Assembly (NCBI RefSeq): GCF_018811945.1 | Contig: NZ_JACRVU010000007.1 | Coordinates: forward strand, 8,198 to 72,197 | Direction: 5' to 3' | DNA: 64,000 nt | From: Gluconobacter sp. P1C6_b | GTDB lineage: Bacteria; Pseudomonadota; Alphaproteobacteria; Acetobacterales; Acetobacteraceae | Part shown: positions 17,077-27,474 of the stretch, in pieces | Layout: every line of letters starts with the position of its first letter | How positions within the stretch are numbered: position 1 is the first letter of the stretch | Notes under the pieces: generated by a model | What the model was told of the DNA's origin: nothing | The model's input: the letters and a program-made list of their open reading frames with translations, nothing else | Databases searched by the model: none | Program-made: the position numbers and the translations under genes

Positions 17077-18825
17077 CTAGGGGCTGCTGTTCTGGCCGGA
17101 TATGACGGGAGTATCGGTCATTCCGGGATAGGCTGACAGGTTGGCGAGGGGGGCGGGGCGCCCCATCAGAAAGCCCTGTGCCGTGCTGCAGGAGGTGTGC
17201 CGCAACATGTCGAGTTGGGCTGCGGTTTCGACGCCTTCGGCGATGACTTCCATCGACATGGCGTGACCCAGTGTCATGATGGCGCTGACGATGCTCTGGG
17301 CCTGCGGGTCGTTCAGCATGTCCCGGATGAATGAGCGGTCGATCTTGATCCTGTCGAAGGGGAAGCTGCGCAGGTAATTGAGACTTGAAAACCCGATGCC
17401 GAAATCGTCCATGACGATTTTGACGCCGAGAGCACGGATCTTGCTCATGGTTTCCAGATTGCGCTGCACGGCCTCGAGAAAGATGCTTTCCGTCAGTTCG
17501 AGTTCGAGCCGCTCCGCTGCCAGACCTGTCTGGAACAGGGTCTGGATTACGGCGGCGTACATGTCATCGTGAAGGAACTGGACTGCGGAAATATTGACGG
17601 CGACCCTGACATGCGAGGGCAGTCTGCTGACCTGGGCGCAGGCTTCGAGCAGCACCCAGCGGCCGATCGAGACGATGAGGCCGCTCTCTTCCGCTATGGG
17701 GATGAACTCGTTGGGAGAAATGACCCCTCTTGTGGGGTGCTGCCAGCGCAGGAGCGCTTCAACGCATTCGATCCGGTTTGTCCGGAGGCAGATCAGGGGC
17801 TGGAACTCCAGAAAAAACTGGTTTGTCTCAAGTGCCCGTTGCAGATCGTGTTCCAGCTCCGAGCGATGATGGACATCGGCCTGCATGAGGGGGGTGAAGC
17901 TGATCCAGTCCGGCGACTGAAGGCGGCGTGCCTCGTTCAGGGCCAGCTCTGCGTAGTGGCAGGCGGTTTCGAAACGATAGGTGTCGAACGGGATGAGGCA
18001 GCATCCGATGCTGGCCGTCAAATGGATCCTGTGCCCGTTTATCGAGAGGGTGGTGTGGAAAATATCCCGGACGATCTGGGCCCAGCGCGTTGCCTGGTCC
18101 GGGTGTTCGTAAGGGAAGGGGCAGAAAATGCCGAAATCGTCGCTGCCCAGTCGTGCGACGATGCACTCTTCGGTCAGGAAAGCCCGAAGACGTTGCCCGA
18201 TTTCGCTGAGAACGTTATCGGCGATGCGGGTGCCATAACGCTCGTTAATGGTGCGGAAACGATTGATGTTGGCGTGCAGGAGGATCCCTGCAGGCTGGCG
18301 CGTTGTTCCGTTGCCGAGAAACGCGCTCACGGCTTTCTCGAACTCTTCCCGGCCGCCTAATCCCGTGACACTCTCCGGGGACAGGCTGCGGGAGGCGGAG
18401 AGGCAGGGGGGAAACGTGACGGCCAGGGCCAGGCAGTCCAGATCATTGCGTCGAAGGGGCGTCAGTCGGAATTCGACCTGAAAGCTCCGCCCTTCCAGGG
18501 TGCGGAGGACACCGGGATGGTAACTGTTATCCGGTGGGGTTTTCAGGGCTCCGGGAAGAATATCGCGGATGGAGGGGACGTTCTGGAGATCGGTTCCAAC
18601 GCAGGAGAGAAGGGGCCTGTTGGCCTCAATGATCCGGCCCCGATAGAGGATGGCCAGTCCTTCGCTGGAGGCATCGGCGAGATGATGGATAGGAAACAGC
18701 GCCGTGATGTTTTCTCGTGATGTGCTGCCGAGTGTCTTTCCCCGGGGCGCAGTCTTCGGGAAGGTGACGTCCACACGATGTGGAGCTCCTTCCTGGCTGA
18801 TCCTCTGGGAAATATGCACAATCAT
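17077..18825 (-). CDS. GGDEF-EAL cyclic-di-GMP protein
   Basis: This 582-residue protein has an N-terminal PAS-like segment (about 52-140, with SSEGLAILYRGRIIEANR), a GGDEF domain (about 155-300) and an EAL domain (about 325-570). The GGDEF signature is RLGSDDF (227-231 GSDDF), so cyclase activity may be weak or lost. The EAL domain looks catalytic: EALLRW at 356, AVNISAVQF, ELTESIF, DDFGIGFSSLNYL, KIDRSF and QGFLMGRP are all present. It probably degrades c-di-GMP in the cytoplasm; no membrane helix is seen. Its place among polysaccharide genes suggests control of their output. An AGGA ribosome-binding site lies 6 nt before the ATG. Confidence 0.9.
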   Translation of the reverse strand: MIVHISQRISQEGAPHRVDVTFPKTAPRGKTLGSTSRENITALFPIHHLADASSEGLAILYRGRIIEANRPLLSCVGTDLQNVPSIRDILPGALKTPPDNSYHPGVLRTLEGRSFQVEFRLTPLRRNDLDCLALAVTFPPCLSASRSLSPESVTGLGGREEFEKAVSAFLGNGTTRQPAGILLHANINRFRTINERYGTRIADNVLSEIGQRLRAFLTEECIVARLGSDDFGIFCPFPYEHPDQATRWAQIVRDIFHTTLSINGHRIHLTASIGCCLIPFDTYRFETACHYAELALNEARRLQSPDWISFTPLMQADVHHRSELEHDLQRALETNQFFLEFQPLICLRTNRIECVEALLRWQHPTRGVISPNEFIPIAEESGLIVSIGRWVLLEACAQVSRLPSHVRVAVNISAVQFLHDDMYAAVIQTLFQTGLAAERLELELTESIFLEAVQRNLETMSKIRALGVKIVMDDFGIGFSSLNYLRSFPFDRIKIDRSFIRDMLNDPQAQSIVSAIMTLGHAMSMEVIAEGVETAAQLDMLRHTSCSTAQGFLMGRPAPLANLSAYPGMTDTPVISGQNSSP

Positions 18826-18943
18826 TTCTGTTCCTCTATCTCTCCAGAAGATGGCCCGGCTTCTGTTAAGAAACTGGAAATGTCAGACAGTCATGAACTG
18901 CCCAAACTGAAACAAAATGTTTCTGAACGAGGATCCGGCCATC

Positions 18944-20026
18944 ATGCAGCACCCCGTCCTGACCATTCTGCCGCCGCGGGAGCGTTATGAGGCGGGGCAT
19001 GCGGGGGCGATTTCCCTTCTTGTCAGCCGGGAAGCGCAGTTTTCGGATGTTGTGGCGGGGATGGGGCGGATTGGTACGCCTCTGCCCGGTGGGCAATACA
19101 GGCCGTTAATCCTGCCCCGGGTTCCGCTCTTACGGAATTGGCGTCTGCGTTTCGCCTGTGTGGCGATGATGCGGTTTTGTCGCCCTGCTTTGACGGAAAT
19201 TCACAATCGGCCCGATCTGGCACGCTTTCTGGCCCGGTTCGGGCCCGTCAGACTGATTCTTCATAACGATCCCTGCACCATGCGCGGTGCGCGTTCCCTC
19301 CGGCAGAGAGAAGATCTTGCCCGGCATGTTCTGGTCTGTGGGGTCTCGGAGTGGGTGACCGGGCGTTTTTGTGAGGGATGCGGGCCGATCCGGACGGAGG
19401 TGCAGCCCAACTGTATCGACCTGTCCGTATTGCCGACGGTCGGTCTGCGGCAGAAAATAGTGTTGTTCGCGGGGCGGGTTGTGGCGGACAAGGGGGTGGA
19501 TGCGTTTGTCCGCGCCTGGGGGGCGATCCGGGCGCAATATCCGGGATGGCGGGCTGTCATCATGGGGGCGGACCGCTTTGGACCTGACTCCCCGGAAACG
19601 CCTTTTCTGGAAAAGCTGAGGCCTCAGGCCGCGGCCGTGGGGATCATGATGACGGGATACCGGCCTCATGATGATGTGCTGGAGGCCATGGCCGGGGCGG
19701 CTGTTGTGGTGGTGCCCAGTCGCTGGGAAGAGCCTTTTGGCATGACTGCGCTGGAGGCCATGGGGTGTGGCGCGGCAGTTGTTGCGTCACCCGTGGGTGC
19801 GCTGCCTGATCTGGTGGGAGATGCGGCTTTGCTTGCAGCGCCGGACGAAGCCGGGGCTCTGGAACAGGCTCTGAGCCGTCTGATGGGCGACGAGGGGCTC
19901 AGAACCCGGTTGGGAGAACGGGGGCGGGAACGGGCAGCGCTGTTCGATGTTGCGGCTGCCCGTGTCCGGCAGGAAGAACTGAGGCGGGCGGCGATTGCAT
20001 TCGCGCGCCGCCCGCCGCGGCTTTGA
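18944..20026 (+). CDS. GT4-family glycosyltransferase
   Basis: A 360-residue glycosyltransferase. The C-terminal half is typical of GT4: IVLFAGRVVADKGVDAFVRA, TGYRPHDDVLEAMAGA, and the E-x7-E nucleotide-sugar site SRWEEPFGMTALEAMGCG. The start at 18944 (MQHPVLTILPPRERY) is preferred because GAGG lies 11 nt upstream; the first ATG at 18917 has no ribosome-binding site. It is not similar to the tandem pair at 8-11 kb beyond the fold. It is divergent from the GGDEF-EAL gene across about 120 bp and convergent with the next gene with a 2-bp gap. Donor and acceptor are unknown. Confidence 0.87.
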   Translation: MQHPVLTILPPRERYEAGHAGAISLLVSREAQFSDVVAGMGRIGTPLPGGQYRPLILPRVPLLRNWRLRFACVAMMRFCRPALTEIHNRPDLARFLARFGPVRLILHNDPCTMRGARSLRQREDLARHVLVCGVSEWVTGRFCEGCGPIRTEVQPNCIDLSVLPTVGLRQKIVLFAGRVVADKGVDAFVRAWGAIRAQYPGWRAVIMGADRFGPDSPETPFLEKLRPQAAAVGIMMTGYRPHDDVLEAMAGAAVVVVPSRWEEPFGMTALEAMGCGAAVVASPVGALPDLVGDAALLAAPDEAGALEQALSRLMGDEGLRTRLGERGRERAALFDVAAARVRQEELRRAAIAFARRPPRL

Positions 20027-20028
20027 GG

Positions 20029-21027
20029 TCAGTCCCGTGCCGGGGGCGCCATAAAGGTCGGATCGATGGGATGGGGGATGTGCCGGGCCAGAATGTCATC
20101 CACGGCTTTCTTTTCCTCGTCGGTCAGGGACCAGCCGAAGACGTCCTTTACGCCTGAGACCTGACCTGGCTTGCGAGCGCCCCACAGGGCGATGACGGGG
20201 CCCTGGTCAAGAACCCAGCGAACGGCGAAGGCCATCACCGACTTGCCGCGCTTTTCGGCAAGCTTTTCGAACTCGTCCACGGCTGCGAGATACTTCTCGA
20301 AATTCGGCTTCTGGAACTTCGGATCGTTCGAACGCAGGTCGTCTTTCGGGAAGGTCGTGTCGCGGTTCATCTTGCCTGTCAGCAGGCCGCGGCAGAGGGC
20401 ACCGTAGGCCAGAACGACGGCGTTGTGCTTTTCGGCGTAGGGCAGGATGTCCTTTTCAATCGTGCGTTCGAAAAGGTTCAGCGGGGGCTGGATCGTGGCG
20501 AGCGGGGCGACTTCGCGGAAGATGTCCATCTGCTCGGGAGAGAAGTTGCTCACGCCGAGGGCGCGGATCTTGCCTTCCTGATGGAGTTTCTGAAGCTCGC
20601 GGGCGCTCTCGTCGATCGGGGTTTTGTCGTCGGGCCAGTGGATCTGTTCGAGGTCGATCGTCTCCACGCGCAGACGACGCAGCGAGTCTTCGACTTCCTT
20701 GCGGATGCGGGCCGGGCGGGAATCCCGGAAGACCTTCATGTTCTTTTCGTCTTCGCCAACCCAGTGCAGGCCGAGCTTGGTGGCGACATGAGCCTTGTTG
20801 GGCTTTTCAGCCAAGGCGCGGCCGACGATTTCTTCGGAATGGCCAAAGCCGTAGACCGGGGCGGTATCGATCAGGTTGATGCCTTCATCGAGGGCCGCGT
20901 GAATGGTGCGGACACCGTTGTCATCGTCGGAGCCGCCCCACATCCAGCCGCCGATGGCCCAGGTGCCGAGGGCAACGCGGGAGAGGGGCGTGTCGATGCC
21001 GGGGATGCGGATGGTGTCGGATGCCAT
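20029..21027 (-). CDS. Aldo/keto reductase, Gluconobacter L-glyceraldehyde-reductase type
   Basis: A 332-residue cytoplasmic NADPH-type reductase. The catalytic residues are visible in DTAPVYGFGH, HVATKLGL and EQIHWPDD. The N-terminus MASDTIRIPGIDTPLSRVAL and the phrase LGTWAIGGWMWGG recall aldo/keto reductases characterised from Gluconobacter oxydans, which reduce short aldehydes such as glyceraldehyde; the substrate here is inferred from that resemblance. The start at 21027 has GGAG 6 nt upstream; the frame extending to 21249 overlaps the divergent ligase gene and is rejected. It is probably monocistronic. Confidence 0.9.
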   Translation of the reverse strand: MASDTIRIPGIDTPLSRVALGTWAIGGWMWGGSDDDNGVRTIHAALDEGINLIDTAPVYGFGHSEEIVGRALAEKPNKAHVATKLGLHWVGEDEKNMKVFRDSRPARIRKEVEDSLRRLRVETIDLEQIHWPDDKTPIDESARELQKLHQEGKIRALGVSNFSPEQMDIFREVAPLATIQPPLNLFERTIEKDILPYAEKHNAVVLAYGALCRGLLTGKMNRDTTFPKDDLRSNDPKFQKPNFEKYLAAVDEFEKLAEKRGKSVMAFAVRWVLDQGPVIALWGARKPGQVSGVKDVFGWSLTDEEKKAVDDILARHIPHPIDPTFMAPPARD

Positions 21028-21117
21028 GAGTGTCTCCACTTGAAATGGACGGTAACGAAAAAGCGCTTCGGACTGTAAGTGGTTGCATGGCAGCGGGAAA
21101 CCTTCCATCCACGCCAG

Positions 21118-22410
21118 ATGCGTTTCTCTCCTTCTGTCCTGACCCGGATCGGCCGCTGGGCCGCCGTGGTCCTGCCTCTGGCCCTGACGCATGTGCGCGT
21201 GGCAGGTGAGGCCGATCTTGATCTTCTGGCCGTGCTGCTTCTGCTGCATTCGGGCCTCACCGGGCGGCGGCAGGGCGGATGGGACTGGTTCCGGGAGCCG
21301 TGGGTTGTTGCCACGTTCTGCTGGTGGGGCTGGCAGATGCTGTGCACGCTGTGGGTGTCACCGGGACATGGGGCGCTGGTTCAGTCCCTGCTGGCGATCC
21401 GGTTCCCTCTTGCTGCTGCTGCGCTGGGCTGCTGGCTTCTGAAGGATGCGCTCTGGCGCCGACGGGTGTTGTGGCTGGCCTGTGCGTGCGGGGTCTATAT
21501 CGCGTTTCAGATGCTGATCCAGGCCGTGTTCGGGCGCAATCTGTTCGGGATTCCGCGCTTTCATGACGGAACGCTGACCGGGCCGTATGAACATCCGCGG
21601 GCTGCAGCACCTCTGTCCAGACTGATTTTGCCGCTGCTGATGGTCGGGTGTGCGGCGGTGGAAGGGGCGCGTAGCCGTCTGGTGCGGACGTTGGGGCTCT
21701 GTACGGCAACGGTTGTGGCGGTCGGGATCATGGTTCTGGCCGGGCAGCGGATGCCGCTTGCCTTGTCCCTGCTGGGGATTGGTGTCTGTGCGCTGCTCTA
21801 CCGGCCGATGCGCCCGGCGGCGCTGGCGGCGGCGGCGATGCTGCCGGTTCTGGTTCTGGTGGCGCGGGTGTTTTCGCCGGGCAGCTTCTTCCATCTCGTG
21901 ACGCTGGCGCGGCAGCAGCTCACGCATTTTGGACAGTCGCCTTATGGGGAAATCTATACGCATGCGGTCGTGATGGCGCAGGCGCATCCATGGATCGGGC
22001 AGGGTTATGATGCTTACAGGCATTTCTGTTCGGACCCGTCCACGTTCCATGGGATTTCCGGATTGTCTGAAGCCGTGCCGGAGCGGGGATGGCTGGATCT
22101 GTGTGTGCAGCATCCGCACAACCATTACCTTCAGGCACTGGTCAATGCCGGAGTGCCGGGGCTCATCCTGTTCGTGCTGATGATCGCGACATGGCTGAAG
22201 GCGATCTGGCCGGGGCGGAATGGCGCGGCAATTTCGATCGGACTGTTCGCGGCGGTGTTCATTCAGGAATGGCCGATCGCGTCGTCGTCGGACTTCCTGA
22301 ACCTGCCCCTGAGCGGATGGGGCTTCCTGCTTCTGGGGCTGGCGCTGGCCTATCGGACATTCCGGGGTGGGGACGGGTTTCAAGCAGGCAGGGACCGGCC
22401 TATATCGTAA
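21118..22410 (+). CDS. O-antigen ligase / polymerase-like membrane protein
   Basis: This protein of about 430 residues has ten or more hydrophobic helices and the signature of the Wzy_C/O-antigen ligase family: a periplasmic loop with HPWIGQGYDAYRHFC and later QHPHNHYLQALVNAGVPGL, including the conserved His-x-His-Asn. It probably ligates or polymerises the polysaccharide made by the surrounding genes, in the inner membrane with the active loop in the periplasm. The exact start is uncertain; GTG at 21079 in the same frame is an alternative. CobW follows 19 bp downstream on the same strand, but the two are functionally unrelated. Confidence 0.83.
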   Translation: MRFSPSVLTRIGRWAAVVLPLALTHVRVAGEADLDLLAVLLLLHSGLTGRRQGGWDWFREPWVVATFCWWGWQMLCTLWVSPGHGALVQSLLAIRFPLAAAALGCWLLKDALWRRRVLWLACACGVYIAFQMLIQAVFGRNLFGIPRFHDGTLTGPYEHPRAAAPLSRLILPLLMVGCAAVEGARSRLVRTLGLCTATVVAVGIMVLAGQRMPLALSLLGIGVCALLYRPMRPAALAAAAMLPVLVLVARVFSPGSFFHLVTLARQQLTHFGQSPYGEIYTHAVVMAQAHPWIGQGYDAYRHFCSDPSTFHGISGLSEAVPERGWLDLCVQHPHNHYLQALVNAGVPGLILFVLMIATWLKAIWPGRNGAAISIGLFAAVFIQEWPIASSSDFLNLPLSGWGFLLLGLALAYRTFRGGDGFQAGRDRPIS

Positions 22411-22429
22411 GGCAGATTACGGAGGCCTT

Positions 22430-23424
<995 letters not shown>

Positions 23425-23428
<4 letters not shown>

Positions 23429-24465
23429 TGGGCGATCTTCTGACGGACCGGGGCGGAGAGTGCCGGTTCGAGAGCCCGGTCGTGCATGTGGTTTCCGCAC
23501 GGAATGGCAACAGTTTTGCGGCGTTGACGGCGGACGGGGAGCTTGTGCTGATCCCTCGGGACTGTCTGCGGGATCCGGAAAGCTGGACGGTTGTTGCGGC
23601 GCATGATGGCGGGTTGTGTCTGGCGCAGGATTGCGCTCCTGATGCGTTCCTGTCCGGCGGCGAGGACGCAAAGCTCGTCCGGACCTTCGCCGATGGACGC
23701 AGCGAAACCCTGCATGAGGGCCGGCGCTGGATCGAATGTGTGGCGAGTATGACGGGGCATCTGGCGTTCTCGACGGGCAAGCAGATCGAGGTCCGGGCTG
23801 CGGAAGGGCGGCAGACGCTGAAGGTTCTGGAGCATCCTTCGACCGTGACCGGCATCGTGTTCGATGCGAAGGGCAAGCGGATTGCAGCGTCACATTATAA
23901 TGGCGCGTCGATGTGGTTCGTGCAGGCGAAGGTCGATACCGTGCGGCCGTTCGAATGGAAGGGCAGTCATATCGCGATTGCCATTCATCCGGGCGGAGAG
24001 GCGCTGGTGACGTCCATGCAGGAAAATGATCTGCATGGCTGGCGGCTGTCGGACGGGCACAACATGCGCATGAGCGGCTATCCGAAGCAGGTGAAATCGC
24101 TGGCCTTCACGCGCAACGGCCGCTGGCTGGCGACGGCCGGGGCGGATGCGATTATCCTGTGGCCGTTCTTTGGCGGTGGGCCGATGGGCAAGGCGCCGGC
24201 CGAGCTGGCCCGTCTGCCGGGGCTGTTTGTCAGTGCGGTCTGTCCGAATCCGAAAGAGGACATCATCGCGGCAGGTTATGAGGACGGGACAGTCGTTCTG
24301 GCTGAAATCGGAGGGGGCGACCAGCGTGTCCTGCCGCTGTGCTCCGGACAGGATACGAAGCGGGGCAAGGTGACGTCGCTGGCTTTCACGCCACAGGGCG
24401 GGTCTCTGGTGTTCGGAACCGAAGAGGGTGTTCTGGCGGCGATCGACCTGTCCAGTGCGGGCTGA
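23425..24465 (+). CDS. WD40-repeat protein coupled to CobW
   Basis: A 346-residue predicted beta-propeller with seven or so blade-like repeats, for example TVTGIVFDAKGKRIAASHYNG, KSLAFTRNGRWLATAGAD, and VTSLAFTPQGGSLVFGTEEG. It has no signal peptide or other domain, so it is probably a cytoplasmic scaffold. The start overlaps the CobW stop (ATGATG), so the two proteins are made together and may act together, for example in presenting a client to the GTPase. The partnership is inferred from gene order. A strong hairpin follows the stop. Confidence 0.85.
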
Positions 24466-24473
24466 AGCCTGAA

Positions 24474-24511
24474 AGGGGCAGCAACTTTTCTGATGAATTG
24501 TTGCTGCCCCT
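24474..24511 (+). terminator. Strong hairpin after the cobW-WD40 pair
   Basis: A perfect 12-bp inverted repeat (arms at 24474-24485 and 24500-24511) with a 14-nt loop begins 8 bp after the WD40 stop. There is no U-tract after it, so it may be a Rho-independent terminator of atypical form or an mRNA-stabilising stem ahead of the kinase gene. Confidence 0.6.
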
Positions 24512-24531
24512 GAAACACGGTATGTTCGCTC

Positions 24532-26616
24532 ATGCCCAGCATGGACCCCGCCCCAAAAGCGTCTGTGAAGACCGTGGTTTCGTCGGACGCACTGCCGTTT
24601 CCGGCGGAGAGGTCTGCTGATCTGAATATGTACGGGGATCTGAAGGCGTTTTCGGATCTCGACCTTGATGACATTGCCATTGCGGCGGCGGCCGTCTGTC
24701 GCACGCCGATCGCGCTGGTGAGTATTCTCGACGGGGATCAGCTCTGGTTTTCCGCGCGGGTCGGTACGGATCAGCCGTCCGGGGCCCTGGCCAATTCGGG
24801 ATGTGCTCCCGTCATCGCGCGCAGGGTTCCGGTGGTGATCCCCGATATGATGGCCGATCCCGAGACGCGGAAGAACGGTCTCGTCTGCGGGGAGCCGGGT
24901 CTGCGCTTTTATGCAGGCTATCCGCTGTTCACCGCAGAAGGCGAGGTTTTCGGCACGCTGTGCGTCGTGGATCTTCAGACACGTCCGCAGGGTCTCTCGC
25001 AGGCGGAAAGTGACGGGCTGGCGGCTCTGGCGCGTCAGGCCATGCGACTGATGGAGATGCGTCGGGAAACCGTGGCGCAGGAGCGGCGTCTGACGGCGCA
25101 GCAGATCCGCAGGGAGCGCGCCACCCGGCAGGCCAGACAGGCGGAGGCGGAGCGTCGGCACACCCTGGAAAAATACGCCATCCAGCAGGCGGCCGGTGCA
25201 GCCGGCGGGGTCGGAATCTATGAATATGATCTGACCAGCGGGGACATCGCCGTTTCCCCGGAAGTCTGCCGCATCATCGGCCTGCCCGTCACGGATGTCG
25301 TAACGGTGCGGCAGTGGGTGGCGCAGGTGCATGAAGACGATAAGCCGCAGATCCCGGCCCTGTCGCAGTTGCTGGACGGATCGGCACCGCTGAAACTCGA
25401 ATATCGCGTGGTACGTGCGGATGACCAGCGGGAACGCTGGGTCCTGCGTCAGGGTGTGCTGGACCGTGATGAGGCGGGGCGTCCCGTTCGCCTGATCGGA
25501 ACAATCCAGGACATCACGCCCGAGCGGAATGCGACCAGCCGTCTGACGACTCTTCTGGCGGTGGGCGATGCCCTGCGGACGGCCACGACGCGCAGACAGG
25601 CGCTGACGGAGTCCTGCCGCCTTCTGGGGCAGCGGCTGGAGGTGCAACGTGTCGGGTTCGCGGCCATTACGGTACGCGACGAACTCTTTACCGTCGATGA
25701 GGGATGGTGCGCGCCGGGGATGCCGGTGGTTTCGGGCGCGTTCTCCTTCAGGGCTTTTCGCCGGACGTCGGATTTCCTGCGCAGTGGAGCCGTCCTTATT
25801 CTGGATGATCTCTCCAGCCCGTCCTGGATGCGCGAGGAACGGGAGGCCTGTCGTGAGGTGCAGATCGAGGCGCAGATTGTCGTCCCGAAAATGGATCATG
25901 GCGAACTGACGGGCTGTCTGTTCGTTCACAGCGCGCTTCCGCGGGAATGGACGCTGGACGAGACGTCCTTCATCCGTACTGCTGCAGACCGGATTTTTGC
26001 GGCACTGGATGAGTGGGATGCCGAGACGCGTCAGGAGATCGTCAATCATGAAATCCTGCACCGTCTGAAGAATACGCTGAGCATCGTGCAGAGCCTGGCG
26101 CATCAGGGGTTCCGCAGCGTGGATGATCAGGGGCCGCTCACGACCTTCACCTCCCGTCTGGTGGCGCTGAGTGCGGCGCATGATCTGTTGATGCGCCGGA
26201 ACTGGCAGTCCACGGATCTGGCGAGTCTGGTGCAGGGGGTGCTGACGCCGCTGGGCGTGGAGAACAGGGTTCAGGTCTCGGGGCCGTTTCTCAAGCTGGG
26301 TCCGGATACGGCGACGTCCTTCTCAATGCTGCTGCATGAACTGGCGACGAACGCCATGAAATACGGTGCGCTGAGTGTTGCTGAGGGGACGGTGTCCCTG
26401 CACTGGACGATGACGGGCACGGGTGAAGGGGCCGTCATGGCATTGCAATGGCGTGAGGCCGGTGGCCCACAGGTTACGCCACCCGCGCGCACCGGCTTTG
26501 GCGTGCGTCTTCTGAAGGCCGGACTGGGGCGGCACGGGAAAACGGAACTTCACTACGCCCCAACGGGTTTATGTGCAGACCTGACCGCCCCCATCCTGTC
26601 GCTTGCGACGGTCTGA
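24532..26616 (+). CDS. HWE-family sensor histidine kinase (GAF-PAS-GAF)
   Basis: The 694-residue protein has no membrane segment. An N-terminal GAF domain (about 35-175, with GLRFYAGYPLFT and GTLCVVDLQTR) is followed by a coiled-coil linker rich in Arg, Gln and Glu (about 176-220), a PAS domain (about 225-335), a second GAF-like domain (about 340-495) and an HWE kinase core. The phospho-acceptor is His510 in HEILHRLKNTLSIVQSLAH; the W element is RRNWQSTDL and the ATP-binding N box is HELATNAMKYGALS. The cognate receiver protein is encoded 23 bp downstream. The first GAF closely matches those fused to cytosolic bacterial sensors, but the ligand is unknown. Confidence 0.92.
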   Translation: MPSMDPAPKASVKTVVSSDALPFPAERSADLNMYGDLKAFSDLDLDDIAIAAAAVCRTPIALVSILDGDQLWFSARVGTDQPSGALANSGCAPVIARRVPVVIPDMMADPETRKNGLVCGEPGLRFYAGYPLFTAEGEVFGTLCVVDLQTRPQGLSQAESDGLAALARQAMRLMEMRRETVAQERRLTAQQIRRERATRQARQAEAERRHTLEKYAIQQAAGAAGGVGIYEYDLTSGDIAVSPEVCRIIGLPVTDVVTVRQWVAQVHEDDKPQIPALSQLLDGSAPLKLEYRVVRADDQRERWVLRQGVLDRDEAGRPVRLIGTIQDITPERNATSRLTTLLAVGDALRTATTRRQALTESCRLLGQRLEVQRVGFAAITVRDELFTVDEGWCAPGMPVVSGAFSFRAFRRTSDFLRSGAVLILDDLSSPSWMREEREACREVQIEAQIVVPKMDHGELTGCLFVHSALPREWTLDETSFIRTAADRIFAALDEWDAETRQEIVNHEILHRLKNTLSIVQSLAHQGFRSVDDQGPLTTFTSRLVALSAAHDLLMRRNWQSTDLASLVQGVLTPLGVENRVQVSGPFLKLGPDTATSFSMLLHELATNAMKYGALSVAEGTVSLHWTMTGTGEGAVMALQWREAGGPQVTPPARTGFGVRLLKAGLGRHGKTELHYAPTGLCADLTAPILSLATV

Positions 26617-26639
26617 GACACACCGGAGACCCGTTTTAC

Positions 26640-27011
26640 ATGCCGGAGGACCCTGACACACGGCCCACGATCCTTATCGTCGAAGACATTGTCTTCATCC
26701 GTATGATGACGGAGGACTACTTCGCGAATGCCGGTTTCAGGACCCTGAGCGCGCGTACGACGGCAGAGGCCATTGTGCTTCTCGAAACCGATCCGACGAT
26801 CCGGTACCTGTTCGCGGATATTCACCTGCCAGGCGGTGAGGACGGCCAGAAACTGGCTGCCACGGCCCGGAAGCGCTGGCCCCCCGTGAAGATCATTCTG
26901 ACCTCCGCCGACATGCCTGCGGATAAGGTTCGGCTGCCTGTGCGCGGACTGTTCGTTCCCAAGCCCTACAGTCTGGACCGGGTCAGGCAGGCTTTCGAGA
27001 CGATGCCCTGA
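26640..27011 (+). CDS. Stand-alone receiver-domain response regulator
   Basis: The 123-residue protein is a lone receiver domain without an output module. It has the acidic pair in ILIVEDIVFIRM, the phospho-acceptor Asp in YLFADIHLPGG, the Ser of IILTSADMP and the Lys of FVPKPYSLD. The LP-x-n-F-x-PKPY ending is typical of receivers that accompany HWE kinases in alphaproteobacteria. It directly follows the kinase gene. It probably works by phosphotransfer or protein binding. The ATG at 26640 is chosen over an upstream frame start that lies inside the kinase gene. Confidence 0.88.
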   Translation: MPEDPDTRPTILIVEDIVFIRMMTEDYFANAGFRTLSARTTAEAIVLLETDPTIRYLFADIHLPGGEDGQKLAATARKRWPPVKIILTSADMPADKVRLPVRGLFVPKPYSLDRVRQAFETMP

Positions 27012-27023
27012 TCGGACTGTGCC

Positions 27024-27329
27024 TCAGCGTTCCGGCTGCGGATCCGAGGTCCGGTCCGTGTGGCCGAGGTCGCGTTCGGGGGCAATGATGTCCCTGACGC
27101 GCTGTTTCAGTTCTTTCGGACCAGGAAAGCCGCCGTCGCGCTTGCGCTCCCAGATCAACGTTTCGTTCACATGGATTTCGAATCGGCCACCCGTATCGGG
27201 GATGAGCGCCACTTCGCCGAGGGCCTGACCGAAGGTGGAGAGCAGCTCCTGCGCCATCCAGCCCGAGCGGAGCAGCCAGTTGCACTGCGTGCAGTAGCGG
27301 ATGGAAACACGGGGTGAAACAGGTGTCAT
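27024..27329 (-). CDS. SelT/SelW/SelH-family (Rdx) thioredoxin-fold protein
   Basis: A 101-residue protein with the redox motif Cys13-Thr-Gln-Cys16 in IRYCTQCNWLLRSGWM, followed by the Rdx-family pattern RFEIHVNETLIWERK and FPGPKELKQRVRDII. Bacterial members carry cysteine instead of selenocysteine, as here. The function is redox-related but not defined. It is convergent with the receiver gene (12-bp gap) and divergent from the acid phosphatase. Confidence 0.88.
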   Translation of the reverse strand: MTPVSPRVSIRYCTQCNWLLRSGWMAQELLSTFGQALGEVALIPDTGGRFEIHVNETLIWERKRDGGFPGPKELKQRVRDIIAPERDLGHTDRTSDPQPER

Positions 27330-27474
27330 GAAGATCCTGGGGAGGCTTTGGAATGTTTGTCCCGAGACAGTCTCATAAGAGTTTCATACGTAAAAGCCTT
27401 CGCGCCCGCAGCCGTGAACGTTAAGGATACGGACTGGTTCCTCATTCCGTTTTCCTGACTGGATTTTCCGGCTT

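Noticed and set aside
23890-26181. A 763-codon minus-strand open frame opposite the HWE kinase and WD40 genes
   Set aside because: It is the antisense shadow of two well-supported genes in GC-rich DNA; the product is Arg/His/Gln-rich with no domain, and the plus-strand proteins have clear motifs.
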